Source: an uncultured Pseudomonadota bacterium
GTDB lineage: Bacteria; Myxococcota; UBA796
DNA: 5,910 nucleotides
NCBI GenBank assembly: GCA_913040875.1
Contig: CAJWHX010000233.1
Coordinates: forward strand, 1-5,910
Reading direction: 5' to 3'
Shown: one piece after another, positions 1 through 5,276 of the stretch
Position numbering within the stretch: position 1 is the stretch's first letter
Layout: every line of letters begins with the position of its first letter
Position numbers and translations under genes: made by a program
Notes under the pieces: model-generated
What the model was told of the DNA's origin: nothing
Seen by the model: the letters and a program-made list of their open reading frames with translations, nothing else
Database searches by the model: none

Positions 1-264
1 AATATTGAAATCGACGGAGACAATAATTCCGGTCGAATAAATATATTCTTCGGTGCTGATATCCCTTCATCTGGTGAAGTGCTTCGATCTCAAGCAGGTG
101 TTGAGATTGTTGGATCGAATGGTGAACACTTTGCACACGCAGTGGCCTCCAATGGAGACATCAATGGAGATGGCTTGTCGGATGTGTTGGTTGGGGCTCC
201 ATACAATATTGACAATGGAAATGGGACGGGGAAGGTGTCGATTGTATTGGCTTGTGAACAGTGA
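1..264 (+). CDS. FG-GAP repeat (integrin-alpha-like beta-propeller) protein, C-terminal end, 5' truncated by window edge
   Basis: The frame is open from base 1 and stops at TGA 262-264, so only the last 87 residues are visible. They show the end of one propeller blade (a GRINIFFGAD-type strand at about 31-60) and then a complete blade. That blade has a phenylalanine/alanine-rich strand at 130-147, a calcium-binding loop DINGDGLSD at 157-183, the following strand DVLVGAP at 181-201, and a closing strand GKVSIVLACEQ ending at the stop. The DxNxDGxxD loop followed by VGAP is the signature of FG-GAP blades, known from integrin alpha chains and many secreted bacterial proteins, where the loop binds Ca2+. 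The protein is probably exported and involved in adhesion or surface display, but its substrate and N-terminal domains lie outside the window. The internal GTG at 79 is inside the blade and is not taken as a start. Confidence 0.85.
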   Translation, partial: NIEIDGDNNSGRINIFFGADIPSSGEVLRSQAGVEIVGSNGEHFAHAVASNGDINGDGLSDVLVGAPYNIDNGNGTGKVSIVLACEQ

Positions 265-293
265 GTGATGTAGTCAGTTGAAATAGGTCAATT

Positions 294-318
294 TTGAGTT
301 TGTCACTTCTGATATACT
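294..318 (+). promoter_or_regulatory. Possible extended -10 promoter for the YARHG lipoprotein gene
   Basis: TGATATACT at 310-318 fits an extended -10 element (TGn followed by TATACT, one mismatch to TATAAT), about 30 bases before the ATG at 349. The nearest -35-like hexamer, TTGAGT at 294-299, is only 13 bases away. If the site is real, it works as an extended -10 without a proper -35. Its position between the stop of the FG-GAP gene and the next ribosome binding site makes a separate transcript plausible. Confidence 0.35.
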
Positions 319-336
319 GCTTCAAAACCATACAAT

Positions 337-343
337 AAAGGAG
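337..343 (+). promoter_or_regulatory. Ribosome binding site fixing the start at 349
   Basis: AAAGGAG lies 5 bases before ATG 349. In this frame TGA occurs at 310-312 and there is no ATG, GTG or TTG between it and 349. The site therefore confirms that the unusually short signal peptide starts here. Confidence 0.75.
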
Positions 344-348
344 CTTGT

Positions 349-909
349 ATGTCTTTCCTATTTACCCTTTTGTTCGCTTGCTCCGACAAGCCCTCTGAAG
401 CCCCATCCGAATCACCTCCTGTTGCCAAGCCCGCCGCACAAGAAGCACCCAAGGCAAAAGCACCAGAACCAGTAAAGGCTGCTCCAGAAGCAAAGTCCGA
501 AGCGGCAGAAAAACCAGCCACGTTTGATCCACTGGCAGGGAAATCTCTTCAAGATATCTGTGCATCCGATGGATTGTCATTGATCAAATGGTCTTATGAA
601 GATCGTCAGTCCAAACATCAAGAGTTGTGCTGTGGTGACGGTGGTTTTCCGGAAGATGCCGAGGAGTGTATTTTCGACTGGCCATCTTCAGATGTTCCAT
701 CCTGTTCGATGTACGATGATATGCGGAATGAGATTTTTGCTCGATACGGTCGCAGCTTCAAAACGCCCAAATGGCAGAAGCATTTCGGAGCACAGGATTG
801 GTATCAAATTCGGGAAGATTACACCGATGAATGGCTAAGTCCCGTGGCGCAAGCCAATGTCAAAAGTCTGATAGAGAAGAAGACGAATAAGACTGGATGT
901 ATGGATTAG
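349..909 (+). CDS. YARHG-domain lipoprotein
   Basis: A 186-residue lipoprotein. Residues 1-10 form a very short hydrophobic signal ending in the lipobox LFA-C11, with no Lys or Arg before it. Residues 12-60 are a Pro/Ala/Glu/Lys linker typical of tethers that cross the periplasm or cell wall. Residues 61-120 hold an acidic, cysteine-containing region with a CCGDGG motif (C94, C95). Residues about 122-178 match the YARHG domain: the core RNEIFARYGRSF is followed by a W/F-rich stretch (W142, F146, W151-Y152), the conserved Y158, and a leucine-rich end. YARHG is an extracellular domain of unknown function found in many bacteria. Apart from C11 there are six cysteines (71, 94, 95, 107, 119, 184), enough for three disulfides and consistent with export. 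The gene converges on the next one, 50 bases away, with no clear terminator between them. Domain and lipoprotein calls are from motifs; function is unknown. Confidence 0.88.
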   Translation: MSFLFTLLFACSDKPSEAPSESPPVAKPAAQEAPKAKAPEPVKAAPEAKSEAAEKPATFDPLAGKSLQDICASDGLSLIKWSYEDRQSKHQELCCGDGGFPEDAEECIFDWPSSDVPSCSMYDDMRNEIFARYGRSFKTPKWQKHFGAQDWYQIREDYTDEWLSPVAQANVKSLIEKKTNKTGCMD

Positions 910-959
910 CAGAGTGTAGCGTTACTTGAACTATTGCAGGCTGACGCAAATCGGCTTGA

Positions 960-2045
960 TTACTGAAAGATGTCCCACGTAGCCAAGGCTACATCTGCAG
1001 ATCGCCAAGATGTGTATATGTCCCCTTCAGCCCACGTTCTTCGCCATCCTTGTAACCACATGGCATTGTCCCAAGCCTTGTTGCGGATGGTTTGAAATGC
1101 AAAGGTGGTTGTGGCATCGTCCCCAGCAACTGAATCAATCCAATCTCCTAGAAAGAATCCATTGAGAAAATTTTCGGACTCGATTCCGTAATCGTCTCGA
1201 AGATTTTGGATGAGGAGAGGGTTGGCTTCGATTAATTTCAGTCCAAATTGGTCGTAGTCTTCTTTGTGTAGTGGATTGGAACCGATTGTTGCTAAACTGT
1301 GAGGCAGATCAACGATCAAGTGAACGGCGATTCCAAAGACGGCAATTCGCAATCCAGCTACATTACAATTGTCGCTCAGACCGTAATACCGGCCCCAAGA
1401 CTGTGTTGTGGACTGTCCGAGTATCGATGCACGAAGATTTTCATAATAGCGGCCGCCAAAATCAATCACCAGTTCTCGCACCCACTGGTCGTTTACAAAC
1501 TCACCGGCATCAATTGAGTCTACTGCAGCGTCGGTAATCGGTGAATAGACAGAAGCGAAAGCACCTCGAATATCTCCATGGTCGGCAAACAAATACCGTA
1601 GGCTTTCATTTCGAGCGGCGACATCATCTATAGATGTCAGGGTGGACGTATCGGTCCATTCCAACACAGACAAGACCTCTTGTGCATCCAGAGGTTCAGT
1701 GGCACAGCCATCATAGTCTTCAGGACAATTTAACCCGAGGCTTTCACAAAGGGGCAGTTCTTCTTGGGCATTTAAAAACGTCTCGCAGGATAGGTACTGC
1801 ATCAGTTCAAGTTCATTGTAGAGTGTCTCTGTGCAGGGACTTTCCGAGAGATCAACCCCAGTACAAAACTCTAGGAGTTCAAAGCCTTCATCACAGGATA
1901 ACTCTTCTTCGACTTCGTCAGGTGCACCCGTGTCCTCTGCTGTATCTAAATCTTGTTGATCATCCTCAATCTCTGATGATTCATCCACATCGAAAATATC
2001 AGGACTCTTTGCTTCTTGTAAACACCCCAACAATATCCAAATCAT
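960..2045 (-). CDS. Lipoprotein with acidic Cys-rich N-terminus and DUF5995-like domain
   Basis: A 361-residue protein starting MIWILLG-C8, a seven-residue hydrophobic leader with lipobox LLGC and no basic residue. An in-frame TGA at 2049-2051 excludes a longer start. Residues 9-50 are a strongly acidic Asp/Glu/Ser linker. Residues 51-114 contain seven cysteines (51, 61, 71, 87, 100, 107, 114), with an eighth at 227, suggesting a disulfide-bonded module. Residues about 130-361 resemble DUF5995. There is the R-x-x-FASVYSPIT segment (160-171), then GEFVNDQWVRELVIDFGGRYYENL (181-204, a W followed by a tyrosine-rich helix), and then GIAVHLIVDLPHSL (238-251), which corresponds to the family's G-x-x-AHxxxDLPxAL motif. 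H242 and D246 are the likely functional residues. The C-terminus is rich in Trp and Arg. DUF5995 has no established activity that I can name. The match is by eye and moderately sure. The mature protein should sit on the outer membrane or cell surface. Confidence 0.8.
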   Translation of the reverse strand: MIWILLGCLQEAKSPDIFDVDESSEIEDDQQDLDTAEDTGAPDEVEEELSCDEGFELLEFCTGVDLSESPCTETLYNELELMQYLSCETFLNAQEELPLCESLGLNCPEDYDGCATEPLDAQEVLSVLEWTDTSTLTSIDDVAARNESLRYLFADHGDIRGAFASVYSPITDAAVDSIDAGEFVNDQWVRELVIDFGGRYYENLRASILGQSTTQSWGRYYGLSDNCNVAGLRIAVFGIAVHLIVDLPHSLATIGSNPLHKEDYDQFGLKLIEANPLLIQNLRDDYGIESENFLNGFFLGDWIDSVAGDDATTTFAFQTIRNKAWDNAMWLQGWRRTWAEGDIYTSWRSADVALATWDIFQ

Positions 2046-2049
2046 TGTT

Positions 2050-2055
2050 CACCTC
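2050..2055 (-). promoter_or_regulatory. Ribosome binding site fixing the start at 2045
   Basis: On the minus strand GAGGTG precedes the ATG at 2045-2043 by 4 bases (AACA). An upstream in-frame ATG at 2057-2055 overlaps this element but is followed two codons later by TGA (2051-2049). The lipoprotein must therefore begin at 2045 or later, which fixes its very short leader. Confidence 0.7.
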
Positions 2056-2162
2056 ATTGTTTGGTTTCTAACCTGATTTTGAACCTTCGAAAACCCTTCA
2101 CGAATACCAGAACTTCAATTCGTCACCCCACCCCAATCTGAATACATTTACCTACACCCAAA

Positions 2163-2187
2163 CAAACGGTAAATAGTATGACGTTTG
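2163..2187. other. Weak stem-loop between two minus-strand lipoprotein genes
   Basis: CAAACG at 2163-2168 can pair with CGTTTG at 2182-2187 across a 13-base loop. An alternative pairing uses the neighbouring CCAAAC and GTTTGG. It lies about 20 bases beyond the stop codon of the gene ending at 2207, where a terminator would be expected. The stem is short, AT-rich and not followed by a T run, so an intrinsic terminator is only a possibility. The rest of the 161-base gap (2046-2206) shows no clear promoter for the gene starting at 2045. Confidence 0.2.
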
Positions 2188-2206
2188 GTGGGCGTACAAA
2201 GGGCGA

Positions 2207-2617
2207 TTATTCAAACGAGCGAAATAGCTCAATCGTATGCTCTGCACTCAAACAAATGGGGTCACACCCTTCGCCGTTGGGCTGAAACGTTTCAAACTCC
2301 ATTTCCACTTCCTCTTGCACCGATTCATCGCCCCAGGTGACAGAATAGCTTGCCGTTGTTCCCCCATCGATGACAATTGTCAGGACACCGTCTTCGCAGT
2401 AATGGTCGGATGCACTGTCATCAGAGCAATCAAATTCGTAATCGTTTTCGCCAATGGTAATGGTTCCCGAGGCACCGGTAGCGGGACCACCGTAGGAGTC
2501 CAAAATGGTAAAGACAACGATGTCTGAGCAACCGATTTCAGTACAGTATTTGGCTTCTTCTCCGCATCCAGCAAAGAGTGTGGAAGCCAAAGTCATCAAG
2601 GGGAGAAAGGGTTTCAT
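2207..2617 (-). CDS. Small six-cysteine lipoprotein, probable beta-sandwich domain
   Basis: A 136-residue protein beginning MKPFLPLMTLASTLFAG-C18, a normal lipoprotein signal with one Lys, a hydrophobic core and lipobox FAGC. The ATG at 2617-2615 has a strong ribosome binding site. The mature part has six further cysteines (25, 30, 64, 74, 118, 122), so three disulfides are possible. Its pattern is alternating beta strands. A VVFTILDSYGGPATGASGTI segment (34-53) resembles the V-x-D-x-xGxPVxGAxVxI strand-turn of carboxypeptidase-regulatory-like and Ig-like folds. Later strands are VLTIVI (78-83) and SYSVTW (90-95). The chain ends with a CDPIC motif and a final strand EHTIEL (126-131). This is a fold guess from pattern only, and no named family is recognised. 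It is likely a lipid-anchored periplasmic or surface protein. It lies upstream of the DUF5995-like lipoprotein on the same strand, 161 bases away, so joint transcription is possible but not shown. Confidence 0.8.
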   Translation of the reverse strand: MKPFLPLMTLASTLFAGCGEEAKYCTEIGCSDIVVFTILDSYGGPATGASGTITIGENDYEFDCSDDSASDHYCEDGVLTIVIDGGTTASYSVTWGDESVQEEVEMEFETFQPNGEGCDPICLSAEHTIELFRSFE

Positions 2618-2620
2618 GGA

Positions 2621-2626
2621 ACCTCC
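2621..2626 (-). promoter_or_regulatory. Ribosome binding site that selects ATG 2617
   Basis: GGAGGT on the minus strand sits 3 bases before the ATG at 2617-2615. An alternative start ten codons upstream (TTG at 2647) has no such site, would add residues MQSRCNIGGS before a good lipoprotein signal, and would lie around the predicted transcription start. The internal ATG is therefore preferred. Confidence 0.8.
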
Positions 2627-2629
2627 AAT

Positions 2630-2647
2630 ATTGCAACGTGATTGCAA
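2630..2647. repeat. Spaced direct repeat ATTGCAA, possible operator
   Basis: ATTGCAA occurs at 2630-2636 and again at 2641-2647, an 11-base period, close to one helical turn. The second copy is part of the 8-base palindrome ATTGCAAT (2641-2648). Relative to the minus-strand promoter at 2650-2678, the pair covers the expected transcription start and the first bases of the leader, where a repressor site would act. This could also be chance in AT-rich DNA. Confidence 0.35.
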
Positions 2648-2649
2648 TC

Positions 2650-2678
2650 ATTAAACCACAATGAGGCAGTCATTTCAA
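2650..2678 (-). promoter_or_regulatory. Sigma70-type promoter for the small six-cysteine lipoprotein
   Basis: On the minus strand, TTGAAA (2678-2673; five of six match TTGACA) and TTTAAT (2655-2650; five of six match TATAAT) are separated by exactly 17 bases. Transcription would start near 2643, giving a leader of about 26 bases that contains the ribosome binding site at 2621-2626. This is the best promoter-like sequence in the window. Confidence 0.6.
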
Positions 2679-2749
2679 GACGATTCACAAAAGTTCTTTG
2701 GCAGAGAATCAGATACACTAAGATAAAGATAGGGTATGAATCGATTTAC

Positions 2750-2754
2750 GAGGA
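2750..2754 (+). promoter_or_regulatory. Ribosome binding site that selects ATG 2759
   Basis: GAGGA lies 4 bases before ATG 2759. The frame is open further upstream, to a TTG at 2642, but that segment is basic, overlaps the divergent promoter region and has no ribosome binding site. From 2759 the protein begins directly with a membrane segment. Upstream, a TTGGCA at 2698-2703 could be a -35 element, but no good -10 lies at the right distance. Confidence 0.6.
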
Positions 2755-2758
2755 ATGC

Positions 2759-3139
2759 ATGAAAGGCATTTTGTTGATCACAGCATTGATGGGGTTTGGT
2801 GGTTTGTGGGTTTGGGCGATGAAGCGGCCGTCTTCTTGGCAGCAGTTGCTCAACAAGACAGTAGCGAGTGGGAACTTAGACGCTCTCTTTACCGAGTTGC
2901 AGCGTAAACCAGAATTGGTACAGCCGAGGTTCTTTGATGAAGCGATGCAGTATCTCCTGCAAACGGATTTGGATTTGGCGGTGGAACTAACTCTTCGATT
3001 TGTCCCCATACTTCCAGACCACAAAAAGAGTCAAGAGTGGCTGGAGTTTATGAATGAACAAGAGGCCACCACCGACCACTTTTCCTCTGAATTCTTAGAG
3101 CGTTACAGACGGACGGGATGCTGTACAGGGTCCGGTTGA
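2759..3139 (+). CDS. Short membrane-anchored helical protein, unknown function
   Basis: A 126-residue protein I do not recognise. Residues 3-20 form one hydrophobic segment (ILLITALMGFGG followed by LWVWA) bounded by K2 and by K22-R23. No signal-peptidase I cleavage motif or lipobox is evident, so it is more likely an uncleaved anchor than a signal peptide. Two or one basic residues on each side leave the orientation unclear. Residues about 25-118 are charged and predicted by eye to be all helical (for example 26-50, 57-82, 88-117), with a loose helix-turn-helix spacing like a degenerate TPR-type repeat. The protein ends in a short tail RTGCCTGSG with adjacent Cys121-Cys122. The gene is divergent from the lipoprotein at 2617 (141-base gap) and precedes dcp by 102 bases. 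Reading as a real gene rests on its ribosome binding site, membrane segment and lack of a competing frame. Confidence 0.6.
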   Translation: MKGILLITALMGFGGLWVWAMKRPSSWQQLLNKTVASGNLDALFTELQRKPELVQPRFFDEAMQYLLQTDLDLAVELTLRFVPILPDHKKSQEWLEFMNEQEATTDHFSSEFLERYRRTGCCTGSG

Positions 3140-3151
3140 GGAACATAGTCT

Positions 3152-3177
3152 GCATCAGTTTGATGCTTCGTTCATCA
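3152..3177 (+). other. Overlapping alternative hairpins before dcp
   Basis: GCATCA (3152-3157) pairs perfectly with TGATGC (3161-3166) over a 3-base loop. The same TGATG (3161-3165) can instead pair with a second CATCA at 3173-3177 over a 7-base loop. The first hairpin starts 13 bases after the stop codon of the preceding gene and could be a weak terminator, but only a mixed T-rich stretch follows it. The second has no T run. No convincing dcp promoter was found in the remaining bases up to 3241. Confidence 0.25.
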
Positions 3178-3241
3178 GAATCTTCTACACACCATCCACC
3201 TTCGCATTACATTAATTGAGATATGTTTTGTCGGAGGTTTT

Positions 3242-5260
3242 ATGAATCCATTTCTATCTGAGTATACGACTCCCCACGGAGTACCTCCATTTGATCAGGT
3301 GCAGTTCGAGCATTTTGAACCGGCTTTTGAGACTGGTTTTGCTGAGCAAGTTGCAGAGTACGACGCGATAGAGAAGAATCCCGATTCACCGACGTTTGAG
3401 AATACCATTGGGTCTCTGGAGCGTAGTGGGGGAGTTCTACATCGAGTGGCAAGGGTGTTTTACAGCTTGATGGGAACCGATTCAACACCAGAACTGAGCG
3501 CACTGGCAAAAGAGATCGGTGCACAAATGGCTGCGCATCGAAACCGTCTATACTTGAGTCAAGCCATGTACGAGCGTTTGCATGCGTTGCACACTGACCC
3601 AAATCCAGACTGGAGCGGTGAGCAGGCACGTCTCGTGGAAGAATACCATCGATATTTTGCGAGATCGGGTGTGCAGTTGGAAGATGATAAACGACAACGA
3701 CTTCAAGAATTGGATGAACAGCTGGCGACATTGTCTTCTCAGTATCGAGACAACATGCTGGCAGAAACGAATAATGCAACTGTTCATCTAACCGACCCAA
3801 CTGACCTCGATGGACTTTCTGATGCCATCAAAAATTCGGCGCGTCAACTGGCGGAAGAGAATGGATTGGAAGGGTGGTTGTTCAAACCCAATCGGGTCAC
3901 GCTGTATCCATTTTTAACCCAGTCCAACAATCGAATGGCAAGAGAAAAAATCTACACGGCCTATGTTACTCGTGGAAGACGCGGAAATACAGAAGACAAT
4001 ACTGAACTCGCCCAGACCATGTCGACACTGAGACTGGAGAAGGCACAGATTTTGGGTTCTCCCAACTACGCTGCCCACATCCTCCAAGATTCGATGGCGA
4101 AAACCCCTGAGGCGGTCCTGTCTTTCCTAGATCAAATTTGGGATGCCGCTGTCGACAGCGCCCATGCGGAAGCCGGACTGCTCGAAGAAAAATTGCACGC
4201 AGACGGTATTGGTGGTGACTTAGAGGCATGGGACTGGTGGTATTACGCTGAACAAGTTCGGACAGAGAAGTACGACTTTAGAGAGGATGAAATCAAACCC
4301 TATTTCGCCTTGGAAAATGTTCTGAAAGGAGCTCTGTCAGTTGCGTCTCGTCTGTTTAATATCGAATTTCGTGAAAACAAGGACCTGCCCATCTACCATC
4401 CTGACGTGCAGGTATTTGAGGTGCTCAATACTGCTGGAGAAGTGATGGGTATCTTATATACAGATTACTATGCCAGACCGTCTAAACGAGGCGGGGCGTG
4501 GATGAGCAGCTTTCAAGTGCAACATCGCTTGGATAAAGACACCATGCCAATCGTGATCAATGTGTGCAACTTTCCTCCACCGACGGAGGAGACTCCATCG
4601 CTCTTGTCTTCTGGCAATGTGAAAACACTCTTTCATGAACTGGGGCACGCACTTCACGGTTTGTTGTCTTCCGTTGACTATCCCTCGTTGTCTGGAACCA
4701 GCGTGGTTCGAGATTATGTTGAGTTCCCATCTCAACTTATGGAAAACTGGGGCAGAGATGCGCAGGTCGTGATGGACTATGCTCGGCACTATCAAACCGA
4801 TGAGCCCATACCGCAGGATTTGATGGAGAAACTCTCCGCTGCTGAAAATTTCAATCAAGGATTTACAACCAGTGAATACTTGGCGGCTTCTTATTTGGAC
4901 CTCGCGTGGCACATGCAAGAGGGGCCCTCTCAGACAGCCGACGAAATTGAACAACAAGTGATCGAACGCATCGGATTGCCCAAGCAGATTGGATTTCGCT
5001 ATCGAAGCACCTATTTTTCTCACATTTTTGCAGGTGGATACTCGTCTTACTACTACTGCTACATTTGGGCAGCCGTTTTGGAGAAAGATGCCTATGCTCT
5101 TTTTGAAGAGAAGGGGTTGTTTGATACTGAAACAGCCGGCAAGTTGCTGGAGCATGTGTATTCAAGAGGCAATGCGAAGGACTCGATGGATGAATACCGA
5201 AAGTTCAGAGGTTCAGAACCCAAAGTGGATGCATTGATTCAAAAGCGTGGTTTGGGGTAA
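3242..5260 (+). CDS. dcp: Peptidyl-dipeptidase Dcp (M3 family zinc metallopeptidase)
   Basis: A 672-residue protein, close to the usual Dcp length of about 680, and complete. Dcp removes dipeptides from the C-terminus of short peptides and acts in the cytoplasm in peptide recycling; no signal peptide is present here. The N-terminus MNPFL followed by PPFDQVQFEHFEPAFE (16-31) is characteristic of Dcp/oligopeptidase A. The N-terminal half is helical. The catalytic part contains YHPDVQVFEV (385-394), the zinc motif HELGH (465-469) and the third ligand E494 in YVEFPSQ, 25 residues after H469. It also has the substrate-binding stretch HIFAGGY (594-600) with Y600, Y604 and Y607, which align with the conserved tyrosines of the family. 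The C-terminus FRGSEP...LIQKRGL resembles E. coli Dcp more than PrlC. GGAGG at 3233-3237, 4 bases before ATG, supports the start. All catalytic residues are present. Identification rests on remembered family sequence, not a search. Confidence 0.95.
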   Translation: MNPFLSEYTTPHGVPPFDQVQFEHFEPAFETGFAEQVAEYDAIEKNPDSPTFENTIGSLERSGGVLHRVARVFYSLMGTDSTPELSALAKEIGAQMAAHRNRLYLSQAMYERLHALHTDPNPDWSGEQARLVEEYHRYFARSGVQLEDDKRQRLQELDEQLATLSSQYRDNMLAETNNATVHLTDPTDLDGLSDAIKNSARQLAEENGLEGWLFKPNRVTLYPFLTQSNNRMAREKIYTAYVTRGRRGNTEDNTELAQTMSTLRLEKAQILGSPNYAAHILQDSMAKTPEAVLSFLDQIWDAAVDSAHAEAGLLEEKLHADGIGGDLEAWDWWYYAEQVRTEKYDFREDEIKPYFALENVLKGALSVASRLFNIEFRENKDLPIYHPDVQVFEVLNTAGEVMGILYTDYYARPSKRGGAWMSSFQVQHRLDKDTMPIVINVCNFPPPTEETPSLLSSGNVKTLFHELGHALHGLLSSVDYPSLSGTSVVRDYVEFPSQLMENWGRDAQVVMDYARHYQTDEPIPQDLMEKLSAAENFNQGFTTSEYLAASYLDLAWHMQEGPSQTADEIEQQVIERIGLPKQIGFRYRSTYFSHIFAGGYSSYYYCYIWAAVLEKDAYALFEEKGLFDTETAGKLLEHVYSRGNAKDSMDEYRKFRGSEPKVDALIQKRGLG

Positions 5261-5276
5261 GGTCTACGGTTGACCT
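5260..5276. other. Short inverted repeat over the convergent stop codons
   Basis: AGGTC (5260-5264) and GACCT (5272-5276) can form a 5-base-pair stem with a 7-base loop. The repeat spans the 3-base gap between the stop of dcp (5258-5260) and the stop of the opposing hydrolase gene (5266-5264). No T run follows on either strand, so it is a poor terminator candidate. Confidence 0.2.

Noticed and set aside
276..295. TTGA...TCAA hairpin followed by TTTT after the FG-GAP gene
   Set aside because: The stem is only four AT-rich base pairs, too weak to call a terminator.
420..525. Repetitive GCA/CCA/GAA-rich stretch resembling a tandem repeat
   Set aside because: There is no fixed unit. It is explained by the Pro/Ala/Glu/Lys linker of the lipoprotein encoded there.
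910..959. Possible bidirectional terminator between the convergent lipoprotein genes
   Set aside because: No stem longer than four base pairs and no T run on either strand were found in these 50 bases.
1634..2071. 145-residue open frame on the plus strand opposite the DUF5995-like gene
   Set aside because: It lies almost wholly within a better supported minus-strand gene, shows no domain or signal, and its composition (His, Arg, Ser, Leu-rich) is that of a shadow frame.
2642..2758. Upstream TTG extension of the gene at 2759
   Set aside because: The added 39 residues are basic and non-conserved in appearance, overlap the divergent promoter region and have no ribosome binding site. GAGGA before ATG 2759 gives a better start.
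3240..3800. 186-residue open frame on the minus strand opposite the N-terminal part of dcp
   Set aside because: Antisense shadow of a well-identified gene; no recognisable domain and no start context.
4454..5155. 233-residue open frame on the minus strand opposite dcp
   Set aside because: It covers the conserved zinc-site region of dcp. The plus-strand reading has all catalytic residues in place, while this frame has no recognisable motif or start context.
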